A stretch of DNA of 64,000 nt from Micromonospora_G sp040676775 (GTDB lineage: Bacteria; Actinomycetota; Actinomycetes; Mycobacteriales; Micromonosporaceae). The stretch covers positions 372,001 through 436,000 of the forward strand of contig NZ_JBFAPP010000004.1 of assembly GCF_040676775.1 (NCBI RefSeq). The letters are read 5' to 3'. Both the position numbers and the translations under genes were made by a program. The notes beneath the pieces are model-generated. The model did no database searches, had not been told where the DNA came from, and saw nothing but the letters and a program-made list of their open reading frames with translations. Each line of letters opens with the position of its first letter. The first letter of the stretch is position 1. This document shows positions 16,768 through 25,439 of the stretch, piece after piece.

Positions 16768-18060
16768 ATGCCCGAGACCGGTTACCCCTGGCCGATCGAA
16801 ACCACCCGGCTGGACAACGGCCTGCGTGTGGTTGTCAGCGAGGATCGCACCGCCCCCGTGGTGGCGGTCAACCTCTGGTACGACGTCGGGTCGCGACACG
16901 AACCCGACGGCCAGACCGGCTTCGCCCACCTCTTCGAGCACCTCATGTTCGAGGGCTCGGTGAACGTGGCCAAGACCGAGCACATGAAGCTTATCCAGGG
17001 CTCCGGCGGCTCGCTCAACGCGACCACCAACCCGGACCGGACCAACTACTTCGACACGGTGCCGGCCGAGCATCTGGCGTTGGTGCTCTGGCTGGAGGCC
17101 GACCGGATGGGCGGGCTGGTGCCGGCGCTGACCCAGGAGACGCTGGACAACCAGCGCGAGGTGGTGAAGAACGAGCGGCGCCAGCGGTACGAGAACGTCC
17201 CGTACGGCGACGCCTGGCTGCGCCTGCTGCCGCTGCTCTACCCGCCGGGGCACCCGTACCACCACTCCACGATCGGGTCGATGGGCGACCTGAACGCGGC
17301 CGACCTGGCCACCTTCCAGAACTTCCACACCACCTACTACGCGCCGAACAATGCGGTGCTGACCGTCGTCGGCGACACCTCGGCCGCCGAGGTCTTCGCG
17401 CTGGCCGAGCGGTTCTTCGGCGGGCTGAAGCCGCGGGCCGACATTCCGCCCGCACCGGACGGGCTGGTGGTGCCGGCGACCGGCGTACCGGCGACCGAGA
17501 CGGTGTACGCCGACGTACCGGCGCCGCGGGTCTACCTGGCCCACCGCACGTACCCGTTCGGCACCCCGGAGTACGACGCGGTGACGGTCCTCGGCTACCT
17601 GCTCGGCAACGGCCGGGGCAGCCGCCTCTACCAGCGGCTCGCCGACGGGGCCCGGCTCGCGCAGCCGGACAACATCGGCTCGTACGGGGTCGACCTGGCG
17701 CACGCGCCGGCCCCCCTGATCATCACCGCCACCGCCCGCCCCGGAGTCTCCGCCGACGAACTGACCGCCGGGCTGACCGAGGTGGTCGACGAACTCGCCG
17801 ACGGCGGGGTGACCGGGGCCGAACTCGACCGGGCCCGCGCCCTGCTGACCACCGCCTGGTGGCGTTCGCTGTCGACGGTCGACGGCCGGGCCGACACCCT
17901 CGGCCGGTACGCGCTCCAGTTCGGTGACCCGGCCCGCGCGGCCGACCGGCTGCCGGCCTGGCTCGGTGTCGGTGCCGACCAACTGGCCGAGGTGGCCGCC
18001 GAGGTGCTGCGTCCGGCCGACCGGGTGACCCTGACCTACCTGCCGGAGGAGAAGGCATGA
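16768..18060 (+). CDS. M16 metallopeptidase, catalytic subunit
   Basis: 430 residues from the ATG at 16768. The inverted zinc motif HLFEH is at 54-58 (His54, Glu57, His58), with the downstream region KNERRQRYEN and PYGDAWLRLLPLLYPPGHPYHH typical of the pitrilysin/processing-peptidase fold. The half-length size means it needs a second M16 subunit for a closed chamber. The next gene overlaps by 4 nt and encodes that partner. No signal peptide, so the complex is probably cytosolic. Substrates are likely short peptides or prepeptides; not determinable here. Confidence 0.9.
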   Translation: MPETGYPWPIETTRLDNGLRVVVSEDRTAPVVAVNLWYDVGSRHEPDGQTGFAHLFEHLMFEGSVNVAKTEHMKLIQGSGGSLNATTNPDRTNYFDTVPAEHLALVLWLEADRMGGLVPALTQETLDNQREVVKNERRQRYENVPYGDAWLRLLPLLYPPGHPYHHSTIGSMGDLNAADLATFQNFHTTYYAPNNAVLTVVGDTSAAEVFALAERFFGGLKPRADIPPAPDGLVVPATGVPATETVYADVPAPRVYLAHRTYPFGTPEYDAVTVLGYLLGNGRGSRLYQRLADGARLAQPDNIGSYGVDLAHAPAPLIITATARPGVSADELTAGLTEVVDELADGGVTGAELDRARALLTTAWWRSLSTVDGRADTLGRYALQFGDPARAADRLPAWLGVGADQLAEVAAEVLRPADRVTLTYLPEEKA

Positions 18061-19403
18061 CGCTCATCGCTGACCGTCCGGAGACGGGCGAGCCGCGCCC
18101 GTACCGCTTCCCCCAGGTGGTGCGGCGGACGGTGGCCGGCGGTGAGGTCGTCGCCGCCCACCTGCCCGGGCACAACCTGGCCGCCGCCACGCTGCTGCTC
18201 GACGCGGGCGCCGGCCGGGAGCCGCTCGGCCGCGAAGGGCTCGGCGGGGTGCTGGCCAAGGCCCTCGAAGAGGGGACCGCCCAGCGGGACTCGTCCGCGT
18301 ACGCACTGGCGCTGGAGGGGCTCGGCACCGAGCTGAGCATCGGCAGCGACTGGGACGCCTTCCAGGTCGGGGTCCAGGTGCCGGCACGCCGGCTGCTGGC
18401 CGCGGTGACCCTGATGGCCGAGGCCGTCCGGACGCCCAGGCTCGACGCCGCCGACATTATTCGGGTACGCGACGACGAGGTCACCGCGCTGCGGATGTAC
18501 TGGGCCAACCCCGGCCCCCGGGCCGATGCCGCGCTGCGGGCCGACCTGTTCGGCGCCGACCAGCGGCACGGCCGACCCATGGACGGCGACCCGGATTCGG
18601 TGGCCGCGGTCGACGTCGACGACGTGACCGCGTTCCACGCCGACTGGCTGCTCCGCCCCGGCACCCTGCTGGTCGCCGGTGACCTGGACAAACTCGACCT
18701 CGACGCGCTCGGCGAGGCGGCCTTCGCCGGTGCCTCCGGTGCCCCGGCGCCGGTCGACCCGCCGATCGAGGTCGCGGTACGCGACCAGCGGCGGATCATC
18801 GTGGTGGACCGGCCCGGTTCGGTGCAGTCGACGCTGCGCCTCGGACACCCCGGACCGCACCGCGCCCACCCGGACTACGTGCCGATGACCCTGGTCGGCA
18901 CCGTGCTCGGCGGGGCGTTCACCTCCCGGCTGAACCACCTGCTGCGCGAGGTACGCGGCTACACCTACGGCATCCGTTCCGACTTCGGCCTGTCCCGGCG
19001 ATTCGGCCGGTTCGTGGTCGCCGGAAACGTACAGACGGCGGTGACCGCGCCGGCTCTGGTGGACGCGATCGGCGAGATCACCCGTACGGCGGTCGAGGGC
19101 GTGACCGAGCCGGAGTTGGCGGTCGCCCGGTCCTGGCGGGCTGGTCAGCTCTCGGTGGAGTTGCAGTCGCCCCGGGCCATCGTCGGCGCCCTCGGCACCC
19201 TGGTGCTGTACGGGCTGCCGGACGACTACCACGCGACGTTGCGTACCCGGTTGTTGGACGCGACCGAGGCGGAGGTGTCGGCGGCGGCCGCCACCCACCT
19301 GCACCCGAACGGGTTGACCCTGGTGGTGGAGGGCGACGCGGCGCTGATCCGGGACGAGATCGCGGCGACCGGGCTCGGTGAGGTGGTCGACGCAGGGCAG
19401 TAG
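18057..19403 (+). CDS. M16 peptidase-like non-catalytic subunit
   Basis: 448 residues starting with ATGA overlap to the catalytic subunit. It has the same fold pattern, but the zinc motif is replaced: at the equivalent place is GLGGVLAKALEEGT, with no HxxEH. Relatives with this loss act as the arginine-rich binding half of a heterodimer. The region GGAFTSRLNHLLREVRGYTYGI is the conserved C-terminal M16 signature (R/Y pair). The coupled translation strongly suggests a 1:1 complex. Confidence 0.9.
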   Translation: MTLIADRPETGEPRPYRFPQVVRRTVAGGEVVAAHLPGHNLAAATLLLDAGAGREPLGREGLGGVLAKALEEGTAQRDSSAYALALEGLGTELSIGSDWDAFQVGVQVPARRLLAAVTLMAEAVRTPRLDAADIIRVRDDEVTALRMYWANPGPRADAALRADLFGADQRHGRPMDGDPDSVAAVDVDDVTAFHADWLLRPGTLLVAGDLDKLDLDALGEAAFAGASGAPAPVDPPIEVAVRDQRRIIVVDRPGSVQSTLRLGHPGPHRAHPDYVPMTLVGTVLGGAFTSRLNHLLREVRGYTYGIRSDFGLSRRFGRFVVAGNVQTAVTAPALVDAIGEITRTAVEGVTEPELAVARSWRAGQLSVELQSPRAIVGALGTLVLYGLPDDYHATLRTRLLDATEAEVSAAAATHLHPNGLTLVVEGDAALIRDEIAATGLGEVVDAGQ

Positions 19404-19430
19404 CCCGAACGTGTCGTGCGCCGGAGCCGG

Positions 19431-20681
19431 TCAGCGGGAACGCTGGCCGGCTTCCGTCGTCCTGTTGCCCGTGCCGACCCGGGCGCCGTCCTGCTCGGGC
19501 GCCTGCCTCGGCCGAGGTGTGCCGGCCGGGTCGGTCGTACCGGTGTCGGTCGTCCCGACGGGTCGGGACGGCCCGGTCGGGTCGACGGGTCCGGCGGGTG
19601 GCTCGTCCGGCCCGCCGGGATCGGTCGGTGGACCGGTCGGGCCGGCGGGTCCGGTGGTCGGACCGATCGGTGGCGGCGTGTGCGGGCCGCCCGGGTCCGA
19701 ACCGGGGGCGGCCGGGCCGGCCATTCGTGCCCGGCGTGCGGCCCACCAGCGTTCACCCGCGCCGACCAGCAGGAACACCCCCACCACGTAGGCCCAGCCG
19801 ACCAGCACGTCGATCACGTAGTGCTCGCCGGTGTAGACCAGGGTGAAGGTCATCGCCAGCGGGTACGCCAGCAGCAGCGGCCACCACCGGCGCTTCACCG
19901 ACGGCAGGAAGAAGAGCACGACAAAGAGCGCGAACGCGGTGTGCAGCGACGGCATCGCGGCCACCGGGTTCGAGGCGAGCTGGAGCACGTTGAGCGTGTT
20001 GCCCGCGCCGTGCAGGCCGAACTCCTGCCAGCCCCGGTTCGAGATCCGGGCCACCTCGACCGGGAGGAAGCCCTCCACCGAGGCCCACCACGGCGGCGCC
20101 GCCGGATAGACGAAGTACGTGATCAGCCCGGCCAGGCTCAGCGCGAACCAGCGGCGCATGAAGGCGGCCCAGCGCGGGCGCGACTTCAGCCAGAGCACCA
20201 CGGCGGCGGCCAGCGCGGCGACGAAGTGGGAGAAGTAGACGAAGCTCGCGAGTACGTCGTACCAGCGCACGTCGGGGTGGTAGAGGTGCTGCTGCAACCA
20301 GATCGTCGGGACCACGCCCCCGGTCGCCCAGCCGAACATCCACTCGTCGGCGTGGATCAGCTCGGTGACGTGCGGGTCGAAGTAGTCGTCGGCGAAGCCA
20401 CGGGAGACGTTGTAGATCGCGAGCAGGATCACCACCGGCAGCCAGTCCCGTACGAAGACCAGGTGCTGTCGCCACGGCAGGTGGATGCGCCAGGCGACGG
20501 TCGCGGCCCAGAGCCAGAAGAAGGCGTAGAGCGGGTCGGTGGGCAAGCCGATCAGGAGCCAACCGGCCACGAAGGCGGCGATCCAGACCGCCATCGCCCC
20601 GGCCCGCCGCAGACGCAGCTCAGCGGCGGTGCGCTCGGGGGCGGACCCGGCCGGCGACCCGGACGCTTGCTTCCTCCTCAT
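19431..20681 (-). CDS. PAP2-superfamily membrane protein with disordered tail
   Basis: 416 residues from the ATG at 20681. About seven hydrophobic segments are seen. The phosphatase-like motifs are SNPVAAMPSLHTAFAL (SLH) near residue 240 and the downstream GEHYVIDVLVGW (H-x3-D), as in inositol-phosphoceramide synthase/AUR1-like PAP2 proteins. The active site should face outward. Activity could be lipid phosphatase or phosphoinositol transfer. The last 90 residues are a Pro/Gly/Thr-rich tail (GPTTGPAGPTGPPTDP, PRPVGTTDTG type), with repeated GPTG/GPD units. The longer frame to 21167 is an antisense artefact. Confidence 0.8.
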   Translation of the reverse strand: MRRKQASGSPAGSAPERTAAELRLRRAGAMAVWIAAFVAGWLLIGLPTDPLYAFFWLWAATVAWRIHLPWRQHLVFVRDWLPVVILLAIYNVSRGFADDYFDPHVTELIHADEWMFGWATGGVVPTIWLQQHLYHPDVRWYDVLASFVYFSHFVAALAAAVVLWLKSRPRWAAFMRRWFALSLAGLITYFVYPAAPPWWASVEGFLPVEVARISNRGWQEFGLHGAGNTLNVLQLASNPVAAMPSLHTAFALFVVLFFLPSVKRRWWPLLLAYPLAMTFTLVYTGEHYVIDVLVGWAYVVGVFLLVGAGERWWAARRARMAGPAAPGSDPGGPHTPPPIGPTTGPAGPTGPPTDPGGPDEPPAGPVDPTGPSRPVGTTDTGTTDPAGTPRPRQAPEQDGARVGTGNRTTEAGQRSR

Positions 20682-20798
20682 GGCGACCCAGGCTAGCCGC
20701 CCGGTCTGATCGGGACCGACGCCGGGGCGGGATGTCCGAGATGGGACGAGCAGGCCGGCGGAGGAATTTTCTGGACGGCGGCCAGTATTGTGCGGCGA

Positions 20799-21239
20799 AT
20801 GGAATCGCTGACCGCCCGCGGTCGCCTGGTCCGGGTGGTGGTGACCCTGGTCGGCGCTGGCCTGTTGTTGGCCGGGACGCTGGTCGGCTCGGACGACAAC
20901 TTCCCGTTCGGTCCGTTCCGCATGTACGCCACCACCGACCGGCTCGACGCCCCGGTGGCCGAGGCGCTGGTGCTGGCCCGGGACGCGGTCGGGGACGAAC
21001 TCGTGCTGACCGAGCGGGAAACCGGTATCCGGCGGGCCGAGATCGAGGGGCAGCTGAGCCGGTTCGCCGCCGACCCGACCCGGTTGAGCCTGGTCGTGGA
21101 CGCGTACCACCGGCGCAACCCGGACCGGCCGGCGCTGGAGACCGTCTCGATCGTGATCCGCCGGCACTCGATGACCGACGGTCGGCCGACCGGGGTCGAC
21201 ACCGACGAGACCGTGGTCAACTGGCAGGTGACCCGGTGA
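20799..21239 (+). CDS. Hypothetical protein, partner of HTTM gene
   Basis: 146 residues from the ATG at 20799 (an in-frame GTG at 20790 is possible). One N-terminal transmembrane helix (LVRVVVTLVGAGLLLAGTLVG) is followed by DDNFPFGPFRMYATTDR, then an extracytoplasmic domain. The FPFGPFRMY motif is typical of small proteins encoded before HTTM (gamma-carboxylase-like) genes in actinobacteria. Its stop overlaps the start of the HTTM gene. Function unknown; a complex with the HTTM protein is inferred. Confidence 0.65.
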   Translation: MESLTARGRLVRVVVTLVGAGLLLAGTLVGSDDNFPFGPFRMYATTDRLDAPVAEALVLARDAVGDELVLTERETGIRRAEIEGQLSRFAADPTRLSLVVDAYHRRNPDRPALETVSIVIRRHSMTDGRPTGVDTDETVVNWQVTR

Positions 21240-22312
21240 GGCGGGTCGGCGACTGGCTCACCACGCCGGTGCCGCTGGGCCGGGTGGCGGCATTCCGTAC
21301 GGTGGTCTACCTGCTGGTGGCCGCGGACATCGTCTTCTTCACCGGTTGGCTGCGGGGCCGGACCGCGGTCTCCGGCGAGCTGTACGCGCCACTGCTGGTC
21401 GGCCGGATGATGCCGCTGCCGACCCCGAACGCGGCCCTGGTCACCACGCTGTTCTGGGTGCTGCTGGCGGCCACGCTCGCCGCTGCCACCGGGCGGGCAC
21501 CCCGACTGCTCGGCTGGACGGTGCTGGCCCTCTACTTCGAGTGGCTGGTCATCGCGTTCAGCTACGGCAAGGTCGACCACGACCGGTTCGGCATCCTGGT
21601 CGCCCTGGCCGTCCTGCCGACCGTCGGCCGGGCCCGGCACGGCGACCTGACGCCCAGCGCCAAGGCCGGTTGGGCGCTGCGGGCCACCCAACTCGCGGTG
21701 ATCGCGACCTACTTCCTGGCCGCCTGGGCGAAGCTGCGCTTCGGTGGGCTCGACTGGCTCACCGGCGCCACCCTGGCCCGTGCGGTGATCCGGCGCGGCA
21801 CCTTCGCCAGCGACTGGCTGCTCGACGTGCCCGTACTGCTCACCGTCGGGCAGTTCGGGATCATGGCGTTCGAGCTGACCAGCCCGCTGGTCTTCGTGCT
21901 GCGCGGTCGGGCTCGGTACGCGATGATCGGCTTCTTCTACGTCTTCCACGCGGTGACCTGGTCGGCGATCACCATCTCCTTCATGCCGCACCAGGCGGCG
22001 ATGACGAGCTTCCTGCCGCTGGAACGGGTCCGTCCGGTGCTCTGGGTCCAGCAGCGCCTCGCCGGCCGGTCGAGAAGCCCCTTCGGCCGCGGCGCCGACC
22101 CGCTCGGCATACCGGTCTCCCCGGCCGGGCCGGTGGTACCCGTGTCCCCGGCCGGGCCGGTGACGTCGGTCGCACCGCCGTCCGGCGACCCGCCGCCGGT
22201 GGGGGCGGTGACCGGGGCCGGCGACCCGGGGCCGCCGCACGTCGAGGACACCAGCGGGACCGGTGGTGCGGCAGGTGGCGGTGGTGCGGATCGGGCCGGC
22301 GGTGGGAACTGA
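21236..22312 (+). CDS. HTTM-domain membrane protein (gamma-carboxylase-like)
   Basis: 358 residues from a GTG overlapping the previous stop by 4 nt. About seven hydrophobic segments, with WSAITISFMPHQAAM and KLRFGGLDWLTG characteristic of the HTTM domain, the membrane part related to vitamin-K-dependent gamma-glutamyl carboxylase. Bacterial members without the C-terminal domain have unknown activity. The last 80 residues are Gly/Pro/Val-rich, including two VSPAGPV units coded by an imperfect 30-bp direct repeat near 22120-22165. It ends 38 bp before the asd gene. Confidence 0.8.
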   Translation: MRRVGDWLTTPVPLGRVAAFRTVVYLLVAADIVFFTGWLRGRTAVSGELYAPLLVGRMMPLPTPNAALVTTLFWVLLAATLAAATGRAPRLLGWTVLALYFEWLVIAFSYGKVDHDRFGILVALAVLPTVGRARHGDLTPSAKAGWALRATQLAVIATYFLAAWAKLRFGGLDWLTGATLARAVIRRGTFASDWLLDVPVLLTVGQFGIMAFELTSPLVFVLRGRARYAMIGFFYVFHAVTWSAITISFMPHQAAMTSFLPLERVRPVLWVQQRLAGRSRSPFGRGADPLGIPVSPAGPVVPVSPAGPVTSVAPPSGDPPPVGAVTGAGDPGPPHVEDTSGTGGAAGGGGADRAGGGN

Positions 22313-22350
22313 GTGCCGTGCGGGCCGATCTTCTGGGTAGCCTCACAGGC

Positions 22351-23376
22351 ATGAGGATTGGCATTGTGGGCGCGACCGGCCAGGTCGGCGGCGTCATGCG
22401 GCAGGTGCTGGCGGACCGGCGGTTCCCGGCGGAGCAGGTACGGTACTTCGCCTCGGCGCGTTCCGCCGGCCAGGCACTGCCCTGGGGCGACACCGAGGTC
22501 ACCGTCGAGGACGCGTCAACCGCGGACTACCGCGGACTGGACATCGTGCTCTTCTCCGCCGGTAAGGGGACTTCGCGCGAACTCGCCCCACGGGTCGCCG
22601 AGGCCGGCGCGGTGGTGATCGACAACTCCTCGGCCTGGCGGATGGACCCGGGCGTGCCGCTGGTGGTCGCGGAGGTCAACCCGCAGGCCGCGGCCGTACG
22701 CCCGAAGGGCATCATCGCCAACCCGAACTGCACCACGATGGCGGCGATGCCGATCCTGCGCCCGCTGCACGAGGAGGCCGGGCTGGTCAGCCTGGTCGTC
22801 GCCACGTACCAGGCGGTCTCCGGTGCCGGTCTGTCCGGCGTCGCCGAGCTGGACGAGCAGGTACGCAAGGTAGCCGAGCAGGCCAGCGCCCTGACCTTCG
22901 ACGGGTCGGCGGTCGACTTCCCGGCGCCCCGCCAGTTCAGCCAGCCGATCGCGTACAACGTGCTTCCGCTCGCCGGCTCGATCGTCGACGACGGGTCGGG
23001 CGAGACCGACGAGGAGCAGAAGCTGCGCAACGAGAGCCGCAAGATCCTCGACATCCCCGGGCTGCTGGTCTCCGGCACCTGCGTACGGGTGCCGGTGTTC
23101 ACCGGCCACTCGTTGCAGATCAACGCCCGCTTCGCCCGTCCGATCAGCCCGCAGCGTGCGGTGGAACTGCTCGCGACGGCGCCGGGCGTGGCGCTGGAGC
23201 AGGTGCCGACCCCGCTGAAGGCGGCCGGTCAGGACCCGACCTACGTCGGTCGGATCCGGGCGGACGAAACCGTCGAGCACGGGTTGGCCCTCTTCTGCTC
23301 CAACGACAACCTGCGCAAGGGCGCCGCCCTCAACGCGGTCCAGATCGCCGAGCTGCTGGCCGCTTCCGCGGCCTGA
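22351..23376 (+). CDS. asd: Aspartate-semialdehyde dehydrogenase
   Basis: 341 residues, the usual length. It makes aspartate semialdehyde from aspartyl-4-phosphate with NADPH, at the branch to lysine/diaminopimelate, threonine and methionine. GATGQVGG (residues 7-14) binds NADP; the nucleophile is Cys127 in NPNCTT; NSSAW and the C-terminal TGHSLQI loop with its His complete the active site. The ATG at 22351 starts the fold directly. lysC is not next to it, unlike many actinobacteria. Confident assignment. Confidence 0.96.
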   Translation: MRIGIVGATGQVGGVMRQVLADRRFPAEQVRYFASARSAGQALPWGDTEVTVEDASTADYRGLDIVLFSAGKGTSRELAPRVAEAGAVVIDNSSAWRMDPGVPLVVAEVNPQAAAVRPKGIIANPNCTTMAAMPILRPLHEEAGLVSLVVATYQAVSGAGLSGVAELDEQVRKVAEQASALTFDGSAVDFPAPRQFSQPIAYNVLPLAGSIVDDGSGETDEEQKLRNESRKILDIPGLLVSGTCVRVPVFTGHSLQINARFARPISPQRAVELLATAPGVALEQVPTPLKAAGQDPTYVGRIRADETVEHGLALFCSNDNLRKGAALNAVQIAELLAASAA

Positions 23377-23441
23377 GCAACGTACGTCGGAAGGTCGCCG
23401 GTCAGTGTCGCCCGGCGGCCGCCCGGGACAGGGGAGAAGAC

Positions 23442-23882
23442 ATGGCTGATGACCGGTTCGACGAAGCGCTGCTCGACCTGCTGGGCAGCCGACCGTACGG
23501 GGTGCTGGCGACCATCAAGCGCGACGGCCAACCCCAGCTCTCCAACGTCGTCTACCACCTGGACCGGGAACGGGACCTGATCCGGGTTTCCGTCACCGAC
23601 GGCCGGGCCAAGACGGCCAACCTCCGGCGGGACCCCCGGGCCAGCCTGCACGCCACCTCTCCCGACGGCTGGGCGTACGCGGTCGCGGAGTGCGGTGCCG
23701 AGTTGGCGCCGCCGGCCGCCGACCCGTACGACGCCACGGTGGAGGAACTGGTCGACCTCTACCGCTCGATCAGCGGCGAACATCCGGACTGGGACGACTA
23801 CCGGCGGGCGATGGTGGCCGATCGGCGGCTGGTGCTGCGGCTGACCGTTCGGCGGGTCTACGGCATCCCGCCCCGGGGGTGA
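23442..23882 (+). CDS. PPOX-class F420-dependent oxidoreductase
   Basis: 146 residues with GGGAGAAG before the ATG. The split-barrel flavin/F420 fold is recognised by the N-terminal RPYGVLATIKRDGQPQLSNV, VYHLD, and LIRVSVTDGRAKTANLRRDPRA blocks, the last with the basic residues that bind F420 phosphates. Members reduce varied substrates with F420H2 or bind biliverdin or heme. It stands alone after asd. Substrate unknown. Confidence 0.88.
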   Translation: MADDRFDEALLDLLGSRPYGVLATIKRDGQPQLSNVVYHLDRERDLIRVSVTDGRAKTANLRRDPRASLHATSPDGWAYAVAECGAELAPPAADPYDATVEELVDLYRSISGEHPDWDDYRRAMVADRRLVLRLTVRRVYGIPPRG

Positions 23883-24007
23883 CCCGCGGCCCGTTCGCCG
23901 ACCCGGGATACCGCCGGAATGCTCTCTTGTCGCGTGGCGCCGTCGCAGGAATGCTCTCTTGCCGCTGATCGGGGATCAGGGCCCGATCCCGCTCCTACCA
24001 TCGGGCA

Positions 24008-25261
24008 ATGGTGCATCTCGATGCGATCCGATCCGCAGCCCGGTCAATCACTCCGAAGTGGACCGACCGGATCGGCGAACTTGTCTCGTGTGAATCACCG
24101 CCCGGGGCGCTGCCCCAGCTGACCGCCTGCGCCGACCTGCTCGCCGGTTGGGGCGAGGCGGTCCTCGGCCGTCCCGCCCAGCGTCTGCTCCGCGACGGTC
24201 TACCCCACCTGTTCTGGCCGGCCGAGCAGCAGAAGGTGCTGCTGCTCGGACACTTCGACACCGTCTGGCCCGAGGGCACCATCCGGGAGTGGCCCTACCG
24301 GGTGCGGGACGGTATCGCCACCGGACCCGGCGTCTGCGACATGAAGGGCGGCATCGCCCAGCTCTTCGCGGCGCTGTCCCTGGTCACCGACCCCTCCGCG
24401 GTCGGGGTGCTGCTCACCTGCGACGAGGAGACCGGCTCGGTCACCTCGCGAGCACTGATCGAGGAACAGGCCCGGCGTTCAGGCGTGGTGCTGGTCTGCG
24501 AACCGTCCACCGAGGACGGTGCGCTGAAGGTGGCCCGCAAGGGCGGGTCGGTCTACCGGGTCGAGGTCCGGGGCCGGGCCGCACACGCCGGGGTGGAGCC
24601 GTTCCGGGGGATCAACGCCACCATCGAGCTGGCCCACCAGGTGCTGGCCGTACAGGCGCTGGCCTCCGTACCGGACGGTACGACGGTGACGCCGACCGTG
24701 GCCAGCGCCGGCACCACTACCAACACGGTGCCCGAGTCGGCCACCTTCTGCGTCGACGTACGGTCCTGGAGCCGGGCCGAGCTGCACCGGGTGGACCGGA
24801 TGATGCACCGCCTGGTACCCCGGCTGGCCGAGGCCGGGCTGACCCTGGGCGGGGGCCTCAACCGGTACCCGATGACCCAGGCGGTGGCGCTGCCGCTGCT
24901 CGCGGTGACCCGGTCCGCGGCCGTCGCGATCGGCCTGGAACCACCGGTGGGTGTCTCCGCCCCCGGTGCCTCGGACGGGAATTTCACCGCCGCGCTCGGC
25001 GTACCCACCCTGGACGGACTCGGCGCGGTCGGTGGATATCCGCACGGCCGGGGGGAGTACATGGACCTGCGGCGGGTGCCGGAGCGGGTGGCGATGCTGA
25101 CCGCGCTGGTCGAGCGGCTGCTGGTCGGGCCGCTGCCGCCGCACCTCCCACCCGCCGCGCTGGACACACCGGCCGGACCCGACGCGTCGGTCCTGGTCGA
25201 TGCGCCGGCCGGACCCGACGCGTCGGTCGGGCTGGACGTGCCGGCCGGGCAGCCCGGCTGA
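24008..25261 (+). CDS. M20-family metallopeptidase (CPG2/ArgE-like)
   Basis: 417 residues from ATG at 24008. Zinc ligands appear in order: GHFDTVW (His), GVCDMKGG (bridging Asp), CDEETGS (Glu general base and ligand), VCEPS (Glu). A dimerisation domain with RGRAAHAGVEPFRG lies in the middle. The closest known type is carboxypeptidase G2 (glutamate carboxypeptidase). It probably removes C-terminal residues or acyl groups from small peptides or folate-like compounds. The last 25 residues contain two PAGPDASV units from a DNA repeat. It is followed by a glutamate-cysteine-ligase-type gene 178 bp downstream, a tempting but unproven link. Confidence 0.88.
   Translation: MVHLDAIRSAARSITPKWTDRIGELVSCESPPGALPQLTACADLLAGWGEAVLGRPAQRLLRDGLPHLFWPAEQQKVLLLGHFDTVWPEGTIREWPYRVRDGIATGPGVCDMKGGIAQLFAALSLVTDPSAVGVLLTCDEETGSVTSRALIEEQARRSGVVLVCEPSTEDGALKVARKGGSVYRVEVRGRAAHAGVEPFRGINATIELAHQVLAVQALASVPDGTTVTPTVASAGTTTNTVPESATFCVDVRSWSRAELHRVDRMMHRLVPRLAEAGLTLGGGLNRYPMTQAVALPLLAVTRSAAVAIGLEPPVGVSAPGASDGNFTAALGVPTLDGLGAVGGYPHGRGEYMDLRRVPERVAMLTALVERLLVGPLPPHLPPAALDTPAGPDASVLVDAPAGPDASVGLDVPAGQPG
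25178..25260 (+). repeat. In-frame repeat in M20 peptidase C-terminus
   Basis: CCGGACCCGACGCGTCGGTC recurs about 39 bp apart (near 25178 and 25211), and a partial third unit (GCCGGCCGGGCAG) ends the gene. It encodes PAGPDASV twice, probably a disordered tail. Confidence 0.6.
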
Positions 25262-25439
25262 AAAACCCGCGGTTCGGTTCGGCGACATCGACGCGCCGAG
25301 TCGCCCCCGGACCCGTCAGTCTGCCTAGGATCGGAGCACCAACTGCTGTCCGCCGCTCCGGGTCCGGCGGACCGGGCCAACGCCGTTCGTGACGCTCGGC
25401 GAACAGCTCGCCGAGCGCCCGGCGAAGGTGGGCGCGGGT

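Noticed and set aside
13879..17982. 1367-residue minus-strand frame over the PBP and M16 genes
   Set aside because: It overlaps real genes on both strands, has no domain I recognise, and its Arg/Gly/Pro-rich composition is typical of shadow frames in GC-rich DNA.
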